From JANQJA01 sp040880285 (GTDB lineage: Bacteria > Pseudomonadota > Gammaproteobacteria > Pseudomonadales > Azotimanducaceae): a stretch of 64,000 nucleotides of DNA. Of the stretch, positions 17,493 through 25,868 are shown in pieces; the first letter of the stretch is position 1, and the number at the start of each line of letters is the position of its first letter. The notes under the pieces were generated by a model. The model ran no database searches. It was not told where the DNA came from and saw only the letters and a program-made list of their open reading frames with translations. The stretch lies in assembly GCA_040880285.1 (NCBI GenBank), contig JBBDIT010000007.1, positions 62,001 to 126,000 of the forward strand. Direction: 5' to 3'. A program made the position numbers and the translations under genes.

Positions 17493-18113
17493 ATGGACAC
17501 AATACAATTTGTGAAATGGAGCATCACAGCCCTCGCCGTGCTGGTATTTCAGCAAGCGACCGCGAGCCAGCCGGTTGATCGATTGCCGGAAGAAGTGTTT
17601 CGCGTGAAGTATACAAACACCGACGACATGCCTGACCACATTGCCTACTTATCGCTGATGCAAAATCTCTGGCTCGCCGAAAACGAGTCAGGTCGCGAAC
17701 CAAACCTTGTTCATATACAAACACATCTGTCGATCAACAGGGAAGAAGCAAACATATTCCTTGAATACCTGCTCTCATCTTACGATGAGATGCTCGAAAC
17801 CAACCGGGCAGTCACTAACCGGATGTTGTGCCAGGGAAATAAACCCAAATACGAAACCAACAAGGCCTATGCGGTACTGGATGTCCTCGACGACATCAAG
17901 GAAACTAACCTTCGGAAACACTACAAGCGGGCACTGATTGAATTTGGCACCGACACCGGTGAAGAGTTGAACCTGTGGTTGGCGGCTATCAAGACCGGCA
18001 GTTCCCATCACCGGTACGATCACCGAAGAATATTCGAACATAGCGAGCAATCTGTAGGACAGGTGATTTCCGTTGCTTGCAATGTCCTCACAGCATACGT
18101 GCCGAGACACTAA
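17493..18113 (+). CDS. Hypothetical exported protein
   Basis: I do not recognise this 206-residue protein. It has a short signal peptide (about residues 8-25, ending ATAS), then a soluble, mostly helical body with three cysteines. GGAGAG lies close upstream of the ATG and a strong terminator follows the stop, so expression as the last gene of a unit is likely. The 180-base gap from the TPR gene shows no other gene. Confidence 0.6.
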   Translation: MDTIQFVKWSITALAVLVFQQATASQPVDRLPEEVFRVKYTNTDDMPDHIAYLSLMQNLWLAENESGREPNLVHIQTHLSINREEANIFLEYLLSSYDEMLETNRAVTNRMLCQGNKPKYETNKAYAVLDVLDDIKETNLRKHYKRALIEFGTDTGEELNLWLAAIKTGSSHHRYDHRRIFEHSEQSVGQVISVACNVLTAYVPRH

Positions 18114-18133
18114 CCTTGTCTTAAGTGGCCCGT

Positions 18134-18173
18134 GAACTGCCTTCGACACGGATGTGAAGGCAGTTCTTTTTTT
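18134..18173 (+). terminator. Intrinsic terminator
   Basis: A perfect 11-base stem (GAACTGCCTTC at 18134-18144 with GAAGGCAGTTC at 18156-18166) with an 11-base loop is followed by seven T. It ends the transcript of the 17493-18113 gene. The T tract lies on the plus strand only, so it serves that strand; the convergent gene ends four bases further on. Confidence 0.9.
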
Positions 18174-18176
18174 CAG

Positions 18177-18503
18177 CTACTTGATAGCGTCAATGACTTC
18201 GGCCGGTAGTCCAGCTTCCCGGGCCATCGGTGCATGCGCGTACCACTCATACTGGGCCTGCCAGTGACGTCCCACCATTAATATTGCCAACTCGATATAG
18301 CGTCTCTCGACCAGGGTACGAAACCTGAATAAACTGCCTAGCCCCACAATACGGCTACCCATTTCAGGATTCAGGATCCATGCATCGAACGGACCTCCTA
18401 TGTGGCCGCCCTCAACCCCAGTTCGACCCTCGGCAATACGATCAAATATTTCTCGCTGTTGCTGACTCAAGTCCTCGTAATTTTTGCGGGTCAATCTCGC
18501 CAT
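18177..18503 (-). CDS. Carboxymuconolactone decarboxylase-family protein, short form
   Basis: A 108-residue AhpD/CMD-like protein. The conserved core is recognisable in RRYIELAILMVGRHWQAQYEW followed by YAHAPMAREAGLPAEVIDAI, with the Glu and His of the family motif but no CxxC pair, as in non-redox members. Relatives I know with this N-terminus run on for roughly another 60-80 residues; here a TAG ends the protein right after EVIDAIK, next to the terminator. It may be C-terminally truncated. It lies 23 bases after the sulfatase and is probably co-transcribed with it. Confidence 0.75.
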   Translation of the reverse strand: MARLTRKNYEDLSQQQREIFDRIAEGRTGVEGGHIGGPFDAWILNPEMGSRIVGLGSLFRFRTLVERRYIELAILMVGRHWQAQYEWYAHAPMAREAGLPAEVIDAIK

Positions 18504-18526
18504 AAGCTACTCCTGATGGTTGACGC

Positions 18527-20083
18527 TCAAGCATTGTGAGTGGGCCTGGGTGATACATCTGCATGCGTCATTATCTCGCGCATCAGCTGCTCCATCATGT
18601 GGTGCCGCAGGGCCTGCCCATTTGGTTTAGAAAACAGGTTGTTCATCTCATCCAGGTCATCACCTGCAAACAGCTCGCCATGTGAGTGCCCTGCATACAA
18701 CGTTAATCTGCCATCGTTCGACACCAACGTTCGCATTCGCGTGTCGACACCCCCGCCGGTCATGTCTTCTTTCTGGTCCTCTTCGATATAAATGCAGTCG
18801 CGCACTGACGCTGCAGGGTCATCGAGCAAGGGCGCAAGGCTTGTGCCCTGGATACCGTGGTAGCCATCAACCTCTGCAAGGTCAAGGATGGTTCTCGCAA
18901 GGTCAATGGATCCGGCAAACGCATCAGTGGACTGACCCTTGTCGCCCGGCCGCGCGATGACTAACGGAACCCGAATACAACCTTTGTAATGCATGGCGTG
19001 CTTGAACATGACGCCATGGTCACCAAACATATCTCCGTGATCGGACGTAAAGATGATAATGGTATTGTCCGCTACGCCAGCGGCATCGAGCGCCTGCAAG
19101 ATCCGGCCAATGCCGTCATCAATAAGCGCGATACTGCCGTACTCGGCAGCAAGGGCATGCCGCAGCTGATCTTCCGTCGGCGCCCAACCATCAACATTGT
19201 GAAACAACATATGGCCTCGATGCGCAACCATAAGCTGGTAGTGGGGCATCGAATCCGTATGAGGGTCATCGAAGCTTTGCGGTAAATGCATCTCGTCAGG
19301 CGCAAACAGGTCGTAATATTTTCCTGGTGGAGTAAACGGATGATGAGGATCGGGCCAGGACGCATGGATGAAAAATGGCCGCCCATCATTAGCCGCACTT
19401 TCGATTTCTTCTACCGTCTTCTCCGTTATATAAGTTGAAGGATAAAGTTCCGGTGGCAAGGCAGTCTTATAGATCTGGTACCAGTCTTTGTATCGCGCGA
19501 GCGCAACTTCCGGCCCCTGTAACAGGGCCGGGTCTACACCTTTTTGCTTTAACCAGCCGGTGTAGTGGCCGGTGACCTGGTCGCCATGCAATATCGCAAA
19601 AGCAACATTTTCAAAGCCATAATAGTCATCTACCTCGGGTTCTTCACCAGCCCGATAGCGTCGATAATCTTCGAGTTCGTTCCAGCCGTCAGCCTCCGAG
19701 GGCAGCAGCGCTTCCTCGGCAAGCGTAAAATCCATGAGCCCAAGAATACGCTGCCGGTTGATACAGATATTCTGGAGATGAGACTTTCCAATATGAGTCG
19801 TGCGATACCCTTGCGACTTTAATCGGCGCACGAAAGTATTCACTCGAGGATTCAAGCTAATACCATTGAACCGGGTGCCATGAAGGCTCGGCATGCGTCC
19901 GGTCATTATGGTTCCACGATTGGGCATACAGATGGGATTGGCTACATAGGCCTGGTTGAATACCGTTCCATTTGCCGCCAGTCGGTCAAGATTCGGGGTC
20001 CTGACAATGTCATTTCCACCAAACCCCACATGATCGGCCCTGTGTTGGTCCGTTATCAGGAACAAAAAGTTGGGTCGTTGCAT
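18527..20083 (-). CDS. Sulfatase (type I, formylglycine-dependent)
   Basis: Predicted to hydrolyse a sulfate or phosphonate ester. The formylglycine motif C-x-P-x-R is CMPNRGTIMTGR with Cys52, and the N-terminal metal site is in LITDQHRAD. The second metal site is in FTSDHGDMFGDHG near residue 340. The length, 518 residues, is normal. No signal peptide is seen, so it acts in the cytoplasm or is exported without one. Choline-sulfatase- and arylsulfatase-like enzymes share this layout; the substrate is unknown. No maturation enzyme is encoded nearby. Confidence 0.9.
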   Translation of the reverse strand: MQRPNFLFLITDQHRADHVGFGGNDIVRTPNLDRLAANGTVFNQAYVANPICMPNRGTIMTGRMPSLHGTRFNGISLNPRVNTFVRRLKSQGYRTTHIGKSHLQNICINRQRILGLMDFTLAEEALLPSEADGWNELEDYRRYRAGEEPEVDDYYGFENVAFAILHGDQVTGHYTGWLKQKGVDPALLQGPEVALARYKDWYQIYKTALPPELYPSTYITEKTVEEIESAANDGRPFFIHASWPDPHHPFTPPGKYYDLFAPDEMHLPQSFDDPHTDSMPHYQLMVAHRGHMLFHNVDGWAPTEDQLRHALAAEYGSIALIDDGIGRILQALDAAGVADNTIIIFTSDHGDMFGDHGVMFKHAMHYKGCIRVPLVIARPGDKGQSTDAFAGSIDLARTILDLAEVDGYHGIQGTSLAPLLDDPAASVRDCIYIEEDQKEDMTGGGVDTRMRTLVSNDGRLTLYAGHSHGELFAGDDLDEMNNLFSKPNGQALRHHMMEQLMREIMTHADVSPRPTHNA

Positions 20084-20229
20084 GGATCCAGCATTGCCCG
20101 TACATAGAGAAAGTTAAGACAGCATACCAACCGGGCCGCCGCCTGTCCCTTGCAATCCCCGACCAGAATTTAAAGCAGCCTGGCCTTTTTCAGGCAACCA
20201 TGCGCGGGTGCACGACATGCCGGCGAGAC

Positions 20230-20469
20230 TCAATAGTAGTCATACCGATCAGAGTAACGATAGGCGTAACGATCACGCCGCTTGAGCGGCGCAAGTAACC
20301 AATAAAACACCCATGCAAACCAGGATACAAAGATCATCGCGAGTATCCATGCCACCTTTTCTCCACCCGTGGTTTTGTCCGACCCGGCAATCAGGAGGAT
20401 GGGAAGAAACCAGATCAATGCGCATACAAGGAACACGAACAACGCAAAAACACCCAAAATAAAGTCCAT
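20230..20469 (-). CDS. Small membrane protein, superinfection-immunity/PLDc_N-like
   Basis: A 79-residue protein with two membrane segments separated by a short loop with GSDKTTGGEKVAW, the signature of the Imm_superinfect-like domain, and a C-terminal Tyr/Arg-rich tail (RDRYAYRYSDRYDYY). Despite the domain name, such proteins are widespread in chromosomes and their function is unknown. The ATG at 20469 was chosen because GAGAGG stands just upstream; the frame stays open to 20565. Confidence 0.75.
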   Translation of the reverse strand: MDFILGVFALFVFLVCALIWFLPILLIAGSDKTTGGEKVAWILAMIFVSWFAWVFYWLLAPLKRRDRYAYRYSDRYDYY

Positions 20470-20582
20470 ACCTGCACCTCTCTTGTTTTGGCTATTGGGA
20501 CTTTCCCAGCCTCTCCCCGGATTAATGCAACAAGTAGGCCAATGATTATTTATTATAAAAATCAAATAGATAGGAAATTTTC

Positions 20583-20680
20583 GAGAGATGAGAAGTGGTA
20601 ATCAGGCCACAATTTGGCCTCGTTCGCGATTCACCGGCGAAAGCGCCGGTTCGGTCCACCCGGATCACCACTCGTCTCTC
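20583..20680. repeat. Branched inverted-repeat structure, candidate structured RNA or small mobile repeat
   Basis: An imperfect outer stem pairs 20583-20603 with 20663-20680 (GAGAGA, GTGGT and ATC parts match). Inside it are two perfect hairpins: 20604-20620 (AGGCCA/TGGCCT, 5-base loop) and 20633-20650 (ACCGGCG/CGCCGGT, 4-base loop). The shape is a multi-branched junction. A weak 63-codon frame crosses it on the minus strand, but the pairing argues for RNA or a repeat element. The strand cannot be decided. Confidence 0.5.
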
Positions 20681-20826
20681 CCCAGGGACCGTCTGGCGTT
20701 TTCTGCCTTCGATCACCGGAAGCGTGAAGTCGATCACGGGTGCTGCCAGATCGGGTAGCTAAGATGGAAGCCGGGAAATGAAAAAAACGCAGTAATCAGC
20801 AGTACCAAATAAAGAGGTACAGCGGC

Positions 20827-21186
20827 ATGAGAACCAACAACCAGTGCCCGGTGTTGACCGGATTGAGCAACCACTGTCGTGGCCTCATCCTTATCCTCGG
20901 ACTCACAATCGCACCGCTGGTCCAAGCCGATAACATCAGCGCTCCACTCTACCGATCGGATATTTTCCAATCCGTTGATTACGATCTGAGAGATCACTAT
21001 GCAGCTGGTATCGAGCGCCATCACTTCGGCAGCGCCGTCAAGGTGATTGGATGGAAGACCGGGAAAAGTGCCTACTTTGGTCGCACGCGAATTGCCGGAA
21101 AATATGCGCTCGGTCTTGTATTCGGCGACGACAAGACCGTGTATGGAATCACGCACCGCGGTATTCGTATCACCCGCTACTTCTAG
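20827..21186 (+). CDS. Hypothetical secreted protein
   Basis: A 119-residue protein with a basic N-terminus and hydrophobic segment (about residues 18-34, ending VQADN), consistent with a signal peptide. The mature part is beta-like (KTGKSAYFGRTRIAGKYALG, ending GIRITRYF), with a terminal phenylalanine. No family is recognised. The 350 bases after it hold only an inverted-repeat element. Confidence 0.55.
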   Translation: MRTNNQCPVLTGLSNHCRGLILILGLTIAPLVQADNISAPLYRSDIFQSVDYDLRDHYAAGIERHHFGSAVKVIGWKTGKSAYFGRTRIAGKYALGLVFGDDKTVYGITHRGIRITRYF

Positions 21187-21224
21187 TAAACCTCTGAACC
21201 AGTCCGCCGCAATCGGGCGAGTGA

Positions 21225-21332
21225 GAAGTCAGGGACCTGTTTTGGAAGGCTAGGTACAGGGACGTAACGGGACCGGGCCAGGGATGGTCGGGGGCGCCCA
21301 GCCCATGCCTGGAAAAACAGGTCCCTGACTTC
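21225..21332. repeat. Intergenic element with 19-bp perfect terminal inverted repeats
   Basis: GAAGTCAGGGACCTGTTTT at 21225-21243 is the exact reverse complement of 21314-21332. The 70 bases between are GC-rich and contain further short self-complementary parts (AGGC/GCCT and GGGGGCGCCC). There is no ORF. The shape is that of a REP/MITE-like repeat or a large terminator-like hairpin without a T tract. No second copy was noticed in this window. Confidence 0.75.
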
Positions 21333-21542
21333 GGATCGAACAATCCGGTAAGGCTTGCCGGGCTTGTTCAGAGGATTCCTGGTGCAGCGAGGATCGTCCG
21401 CTTTATGCAATCCAGTTCGGTACCGGGGTTCCCGGACCTTCTGTGAGTGAGGGTCGGGAGCATAAATTTGGGTCCATAGTGCAGGACACGGTTTTTCCTG
21501 ATAATTTGGCAGCGTAAACCAACAAGAATCAGGAAAACCGCC

Positions 21543-23813
21543 ATGCCTCGGCCCAGACTTATTGCTCTATTCATTCCCCTACTACTTTTATTGGGTTGTT
21601 CCTTTACCGAAGGGCCAGCACCGCAGGAGCCAGACTTTGAAGCCTCAATCCGCTGGACCTCATACGGCATTCCCCATATCCGTTCCCGAACCTGGGGCGG
21701 CGCTGGCTACGGTCTGGCGTATACGATTGCTGAAGATGCCATCTGCGTGCTGGCGGAGGACTTCGCCACGGTACGCGGAGAACGCGCCTTATACTTTGGG
21801 GCAACGGCCAGGAACATTGACAGTGACGCCTTCCACAAAGGGTTGTTGAGCGGTGAGCGTATCACCGGGTACTATGACCACGAGTATGCGCAAACCCGCG
21901 AGTTGATCGACGGATATGTCGCCGGCTACAACCGCTACATCGCGGATCACAAAGAGAATTTGCCGGCTTCCTGCGCGGGAAAACCCTGGATCAAGTCTAT
22001 CGATGTGGACGACACGGCCAGGCTCGCCATCGGTGTCGGGATTCGTTACGGCCTCGGCCGGTTCACAACGGGTATAACCAGTGCCGAACCCGGTGCCGCC
22101 ACCACGGCGATGCTTGCTGAGGACCCTGCCAGTGTACCCGGCAGTAATGCGCTTGGTTTTGGTCGGACCTTGACCAGAAATGGCAAGGGCATCCTGCTCG
22201 GAAATCCACATTATCCCTGGCATGGAGGTTCACGATTCCATCTGGCACATATGACGATTCCAGGTGAACTCGACCTGATGGGCGTCGGGCTTATCACAAC
22301 GCCTCGGATTGCAATCGGATTTACCCGGCACGTGGCCTGGACGCATACCGTCTCCACGGCACTTCGATTTACCCTATTTCGACTTGACCTGGCTCCAGAT
22401 GACCCAATGAGTTACCGGCTCGGTAACGAATATCGACCCATCAGACCCGTTCCCGTCGATATTAACGCGAGAAGTGTGGATGGAAAGATCGAGACGATCA
22501 AAAGAACGATTTACTTGACTCACCTCGGTCCGGTGCTCGTCACTGAAGACACACCCTGGTCACAGGATCATGCCTACGTCATCCGTGACGTCAACTACGA
22601 AAATAATCGCGGCGGGGACCAATATCACGACATAGGTGCAGCAACTAACGTTATGGAAATCCGGAATGCGCTCGCGCGTCACCAGGGCGTCTCGTTTGTC
22701 AATACGATCGCGGCTGATGCCAGCGGCAATGCGCTCTACGCGGATATGTCAGCCATTCCATACGTCACCGCCGGGCAGATCAAACGCTGCGACACAGGGT
22801 TATCCCGTATCGGCTCGTGGCGGGTAGTCGTCCTTGATGGTTCTGACCCATCCTGTGATTGGCAAGAAGATCCAGACGCCGCGGCCCCCGGTCTTATGCC
22901 ACCGGACCAACAGCCCAGCCTCATTACGGATACCTATGTCAGCAACAGTAATGATTCCCACTGGTTATCCAATCCAGCACTACGTCTCGAAGGCTACTCA
23001 CCCATAATCGGTAACGAAAAGGAGCCCAGATCACTTCGAACTCGCGCTGGGCTAACATTTGTTGAAGAAGTACTCGATCGTGGGGAGCGTATTACTCCTG
23101 AAATGGTGCAAGAGCTGTTGTTCAACCATCGCCACTTCGGTGCCGAACTTCTTCTCGACGATATCCTCACTATCTGCCGGCACGAAGCTTCCACGCTGGA
23201 TATTGCGGCGGCCTGCGGCATTCTTGGAGAATGGGACCGAAAGCAGGACATCGAAAGCGTCGGCGCACAGGTTTATAACGAACTCTGGAATGAGATTGGC
23301 GGGGCTGTACAGGCGCATCTGGCCATACCCTTTGATGTCAACGATCCCGTCCACACGCCGCGAGGTTTGACGGTCGAATCGCCGGCAACTCGCGAGTTGG
23401 TAATGCAAGGACTTGCATCCGCCCTTGCGCGGCTGGCCGCTGCCAACGTATCCCCACTGTCGCCCTGGGGCGAGGTACAATTTGCCGCGAGAAACGGTGA
23501 AAAGATCGGTATACCCGGTGGCAATGGTGGCGCCGGAATGTACAGCGTCATCGGCGCACGACTCAATAAAGAAACCTCTGGCTACAACCCCATTATTACC
23601 GGCAACAGCTATATCCAGGTCGTGACCTGGGATGACAACGGCAATCCTGTGGCCAACGCCATCTTGACCTACTCGCAGTCACCCGAGCCCGACTCACCCC
23701 ACTATGCGGACCAGACCAAACGCTATTCCAAAAGCGAGTGGATCCGGTTGCCGTTTACCGATGCTGAGATCGCAGCAGACACAATACGAAGCCTGGAACT
23801 GAGCTCGGACTGA
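21543..23813 (+). CDS. Penicillin acylase-family N-terminal nucleophile hydrolase, lipoprotein
   Basis: A 756-residue member of the family that includes penicillin G acylase and AHL acylases such as PvdQ and QuiP. A lipoprotein signal ends at LLLLLGCS with Cys19. The proenzyme is expected to be cut before Ser201 in VPGSNALGFG, which becomes the catalytic N-terminal serine; GNPHYPWHGG and the later NSNDSHWLSNP motif with the oxyanion asparagine are present. Homologues lie in the periplasm and deacylate N-acyl compounds. Whether the substrate is an acyl-homoserine lactone, lipopeptide or other amide is not evident. Confidence 0.9.
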   Translation: MPRPRLIALFIPLLLLLGCSFTEGPAPQEPDFEASIRWTSYGIPHIRSRTWGGAGYGLAYTIAEDAICVLAEDFATVRGERALYFGATARNIDSDAFHKGLLSGERITGYYDHEYAQTRELIDGYVAGYNRYIADHKENLPASCAGKPWIKSIDVDDTARLAIGVGIRYGLGRFTTGITSAEPGAATTAMLAEDPASVPGSNALGFGRTLTRNGKGILLGNPHYPWHGGSRFHLAHMTIPGELDLMGVGLITTPRIAIGFTRHVAWTHTVSTALRFTLFRLDLAPDDPMSYRLGNEYRPIRPVPVDINARSVDGKIETIKRTIYLTHLGPVLVTEDTPWSQDHAYVIRDVNYENNRGGDQYHDIGAATNVMEIRNALARHQGVSFVNTIAADASGNALYADMSAIPYVTAGQIKRCDTGLSRIGSWRVVVLDGSDPSCDWQEDPDAAAPGLMPPDQQPSLITDTYVSNSNDSHWLSNPALRLEGYSPIIGNEKEPRSLRTRAGLTFVEEVLDRGERITPEMVQELLFNHRHFGAELLLDDILTICRHEASTLDIAAACGILGEWDRKQDIESVGAQVYNELWNEIGGAVQAHLAIPFDVNDPVHTPRGLTVESPATRELVMQGLASALARLAAANVSPLSPWGEVQFAARNGEKIGIPGGNGGAGMYSVIGARLNKETSGYNPIITGNSYIQVVTWDDNGNPVANAILTYSQSPEPDSPHYADQTKRYSKSEWIRLPFTDAEIAADTIRSLELSSD

Positions 23814-23950
23814 ACAATGGTTTCAGCAAGTAACCATGTTATCCATCCACGCCGGAGAAATTCCCGTGCAACAACTAACTGGAACCAAATGATCAACATT
23901 CGATCGTAATCATGGTATTTTTGCGCCCTCGTTAATTCAGGTTGGTTGTT

Positions 23951-25645
23951 ATGTCTGACGATAAAGATACCGTTTCAAATGCCCGTCGCCGTTACTCATC
24001 GAAGGTGGTCGATGGTGTCCAGAAGGCTGCTGCCCGCGCGATGCTCTATGGCGTCGGGTTTAATGAAGAGGATTTTGACAAGCCGCAAGTCGGAATAGCC
24101 TCTACCTGGAGCAATCTCACACCCTGCAATATGCATATCGATACACTTGCAGAAGCTGCTGCAATGGGAGCCGATGAAGCAGGTGGCAAGGCCATCACCT
24201 TCAATACCATTACCGTCTCCGATGGCATATCCATGGGCTCTCCGGGCATGCGCTACTCTCTGGTATCGCGCGAGGTAATCGCTGATTCGATTGAAACCGT
24301 GGTCAGCGCGGAAGGATTCGATGGCTTCGTTGCGATCGGGGGTTGTGACAAAAATATGCCTGGCTGCGCCATTGCCATGGCAAGACTCGACCGCCCCAGT
24401 GTTTTTGTGTATGGCGGAACCATAAAGCCAGGCAAGGACCGTCGTGACGTGGTTTCCGTGTTTGAAGCCGTGGGACAACATGCGGCCGGTAAAATTTCTG
24501 ACATCGAATTAAAGGAAATTGAATCGACAGCCATTCCGGGAGCCGGGTCCTGTGGTGGTATGTATACGGCAAACACCATGGCATCTGCCATCGAAGCGAT
24601 GGGCTTGTCACTGCCGAATTCATCTGCCCAGGAGGCCGTTTCGGATAACAAGCGTGCTGACAGCCATGCTGCCGGTGCGGCGGTTATGAAGTTGATCGAC
24701 CTCGACATCAAGCCCTCAGACATACTCAGCCGTGAAGCCTTTGAAAATGCAATCACGGTGGTCATTGCTCTCGAAGGGTCGACCAACGCCGTACTCCACC
24801 TGTTGGCAATCGCCCACGCGGCTAACATCCCATTAACGATTGATGATTTCACTCGCATCGGTCAACGCGTACCCGTGCTCGCCGACATGCGTCCGGCAGG
24901 GCATTACGCCATGAGTGAATTGATTGCGATCGGTGGCATCCAGCCATTGATGAAATTGCTGTTGGATGAAGGCCTGTTGCACGGCGATTGTATGACGGTT
25001 ACGGGCAAGACCCTGGCGGAAAACCTGCAAAATGTCGCGCCCTACCCGGCAGACCAGAAAATCATCCGTCCCCTATCCGACCCGATCAAAAAAGACAGCC
25101 ACCTGGTTATCCTGCGTGGCAACCTGGCACCGGAAGGGGCGGTGGCGAAGATCACGGGTCACGAGGGGCTGTCATTTACCGGTACCGCCCGTTGTTTCCA
25201 TGGTGAAGAAGCTGCGCTGGAGGCGATTCTGGACGGAACCGTGACCCAGGGTGATGTCGTGGTCGTTCGCTACGAGGGGCCACGCGGAGGTCCGGGGATG
25301 CGAGAGATGTTGTCACCTACCAGCGCAATCAACGGCCGGGGGCTTTCCTCCGAGGTTGCCCTGATCACAGATGGGCGATTTTCCGGTGGGTCGCATGGAT
25401 TCGTCATTGGACACATTACGCCGGAAGCATTTGACGGCGGGCCCATCGCACTCATTGAAGATGGCGATGAAATTACGATTGACGCCGAGTCGCACCGGAT
25501 CGATGTCAATGTATCGGCAGATGACCTGGAACGACGAAGCCAGGCCTGGAAACCGCCTGCACCCTACGCACAGCGTGGCCTTCTGGCAAAATATGCAAAG
25601 CTGGTCAGTTCGGCGTCCGAAGGCGCGGTGACAGACAAGTTCTGA
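23951..25645 (+). CDS. ilvD: Dihydroxy-acid dehydratase
   Basis: Dehydrates 2,3-dihydroxy-isovalerate and -methylvalerate in valine, leucine and isoleucine synthesis. All three iron-sulfur cysteine motifs are seen: TPCNMHID, GGCDKNMPGC and GAGSCGGMYTANTM. The late motifs GRFSGGSHGFVIGH and GPRGGPGMREM are intact. At 564 residues it is full length and of the shorter (mycobacterial/Fe2S2-like) class. I chose the ATG at 23951; a TTG at 23942 is the upstream alternative. No other ilv gene is adjacent. Confidence 0.93.
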   Translation: MSDDKDTVSNARRRYSSKVVDGVQKAAARAMLYGVGFNEEDFDKPQVGIASTWSNLTPCNMHIDTLAEAAAMGADEAGGKAITFNTITVSDGISMGSPGMRYSLVSREVIADSIETVVSAEGFDGFVAIGGCDKNMPGCAIAMARLDRPSVFVYGGTIKPGKDRRDVVSVFEAVGQHAAGKISDIELKEIESTAIPGAGSCGGMYTANTMASAIEAMGLSLPNSSAQEAVSDNKRADSHAAGAAVMKLIDLDIKPSDILSREAFENAITVVIALEGSTNAVLHLLAIAHAANIPLTIDDFTRIGQRVPVLADMRPAGHYAMSELIAIGGIQPLMKLLLDEGLLHGDCMTVTGKTLAENLQNVAPYPADQKIIRPLSDPIKKDSHLVILRGNLAPEGAVAKITGHEGLSFTGTARCFHGEEAALEAILDGTVTQGDVVVVRYEGPRGGPGMREMLSPTSAINGRGLSSEVALITDGRFSGGSHGFVIGHITPEAFDGGPIALIEDGDEITIDAESHRIDVNVSADDLERRSQAWKPPAPYAQRGLLAKYAKLVSSASEGAVTDKF

Positions 25646-25710
25646 AGTTTGCTTCCAATATCACGTCAACCAGTCTATTTTAGGGGAGTATGCTCGATTG
25701 AGGCCAACTT

Positions 25711-25860
25711 TTGATTAGAGTACTTGTGGTCGAAAATCAGGCCTAACTCGAATTTTTGCGCGGCATCGGTTGTGACCTGGCGCAGGGATTCCTGCTGGCG
25801 CGCCCGGCTGTGTCTGGCACTGTCGATAAGTTTTTTATGGTGCCTTTCAGAAAGAACAGC
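25711..25860 (+). pseudogene. Remnant of a REC...EAL response regulator
   Basis: In one frame, a TTG at 25711 with GAGG just upstream starts IRVLVVENQA, the first strand of a receiver domain, and then hits TAA at 25744. The same frame resumes at once with LEFLRGIGCDLAQGFLLARP, the conserved C-terminal end of an EAL c-di-GMP phosphodiesterase domain, and fades near 25840. A large internal deletion plus a stop therefore left both ends of a REC-EAL protein. It is followed directly, in another frame, by the histidine kinase, its likely former partner. Confidence 0.65.
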
Positions 25861-25868
25861 AATACCGT

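Noticed and set aside
20546..20737. 63-codon minus-strand frame over the branched repeat
   Set aside because: It lies across strong inverted repeats, shows no recognisable family or good start, and its apparent coding character comes from the repeats.
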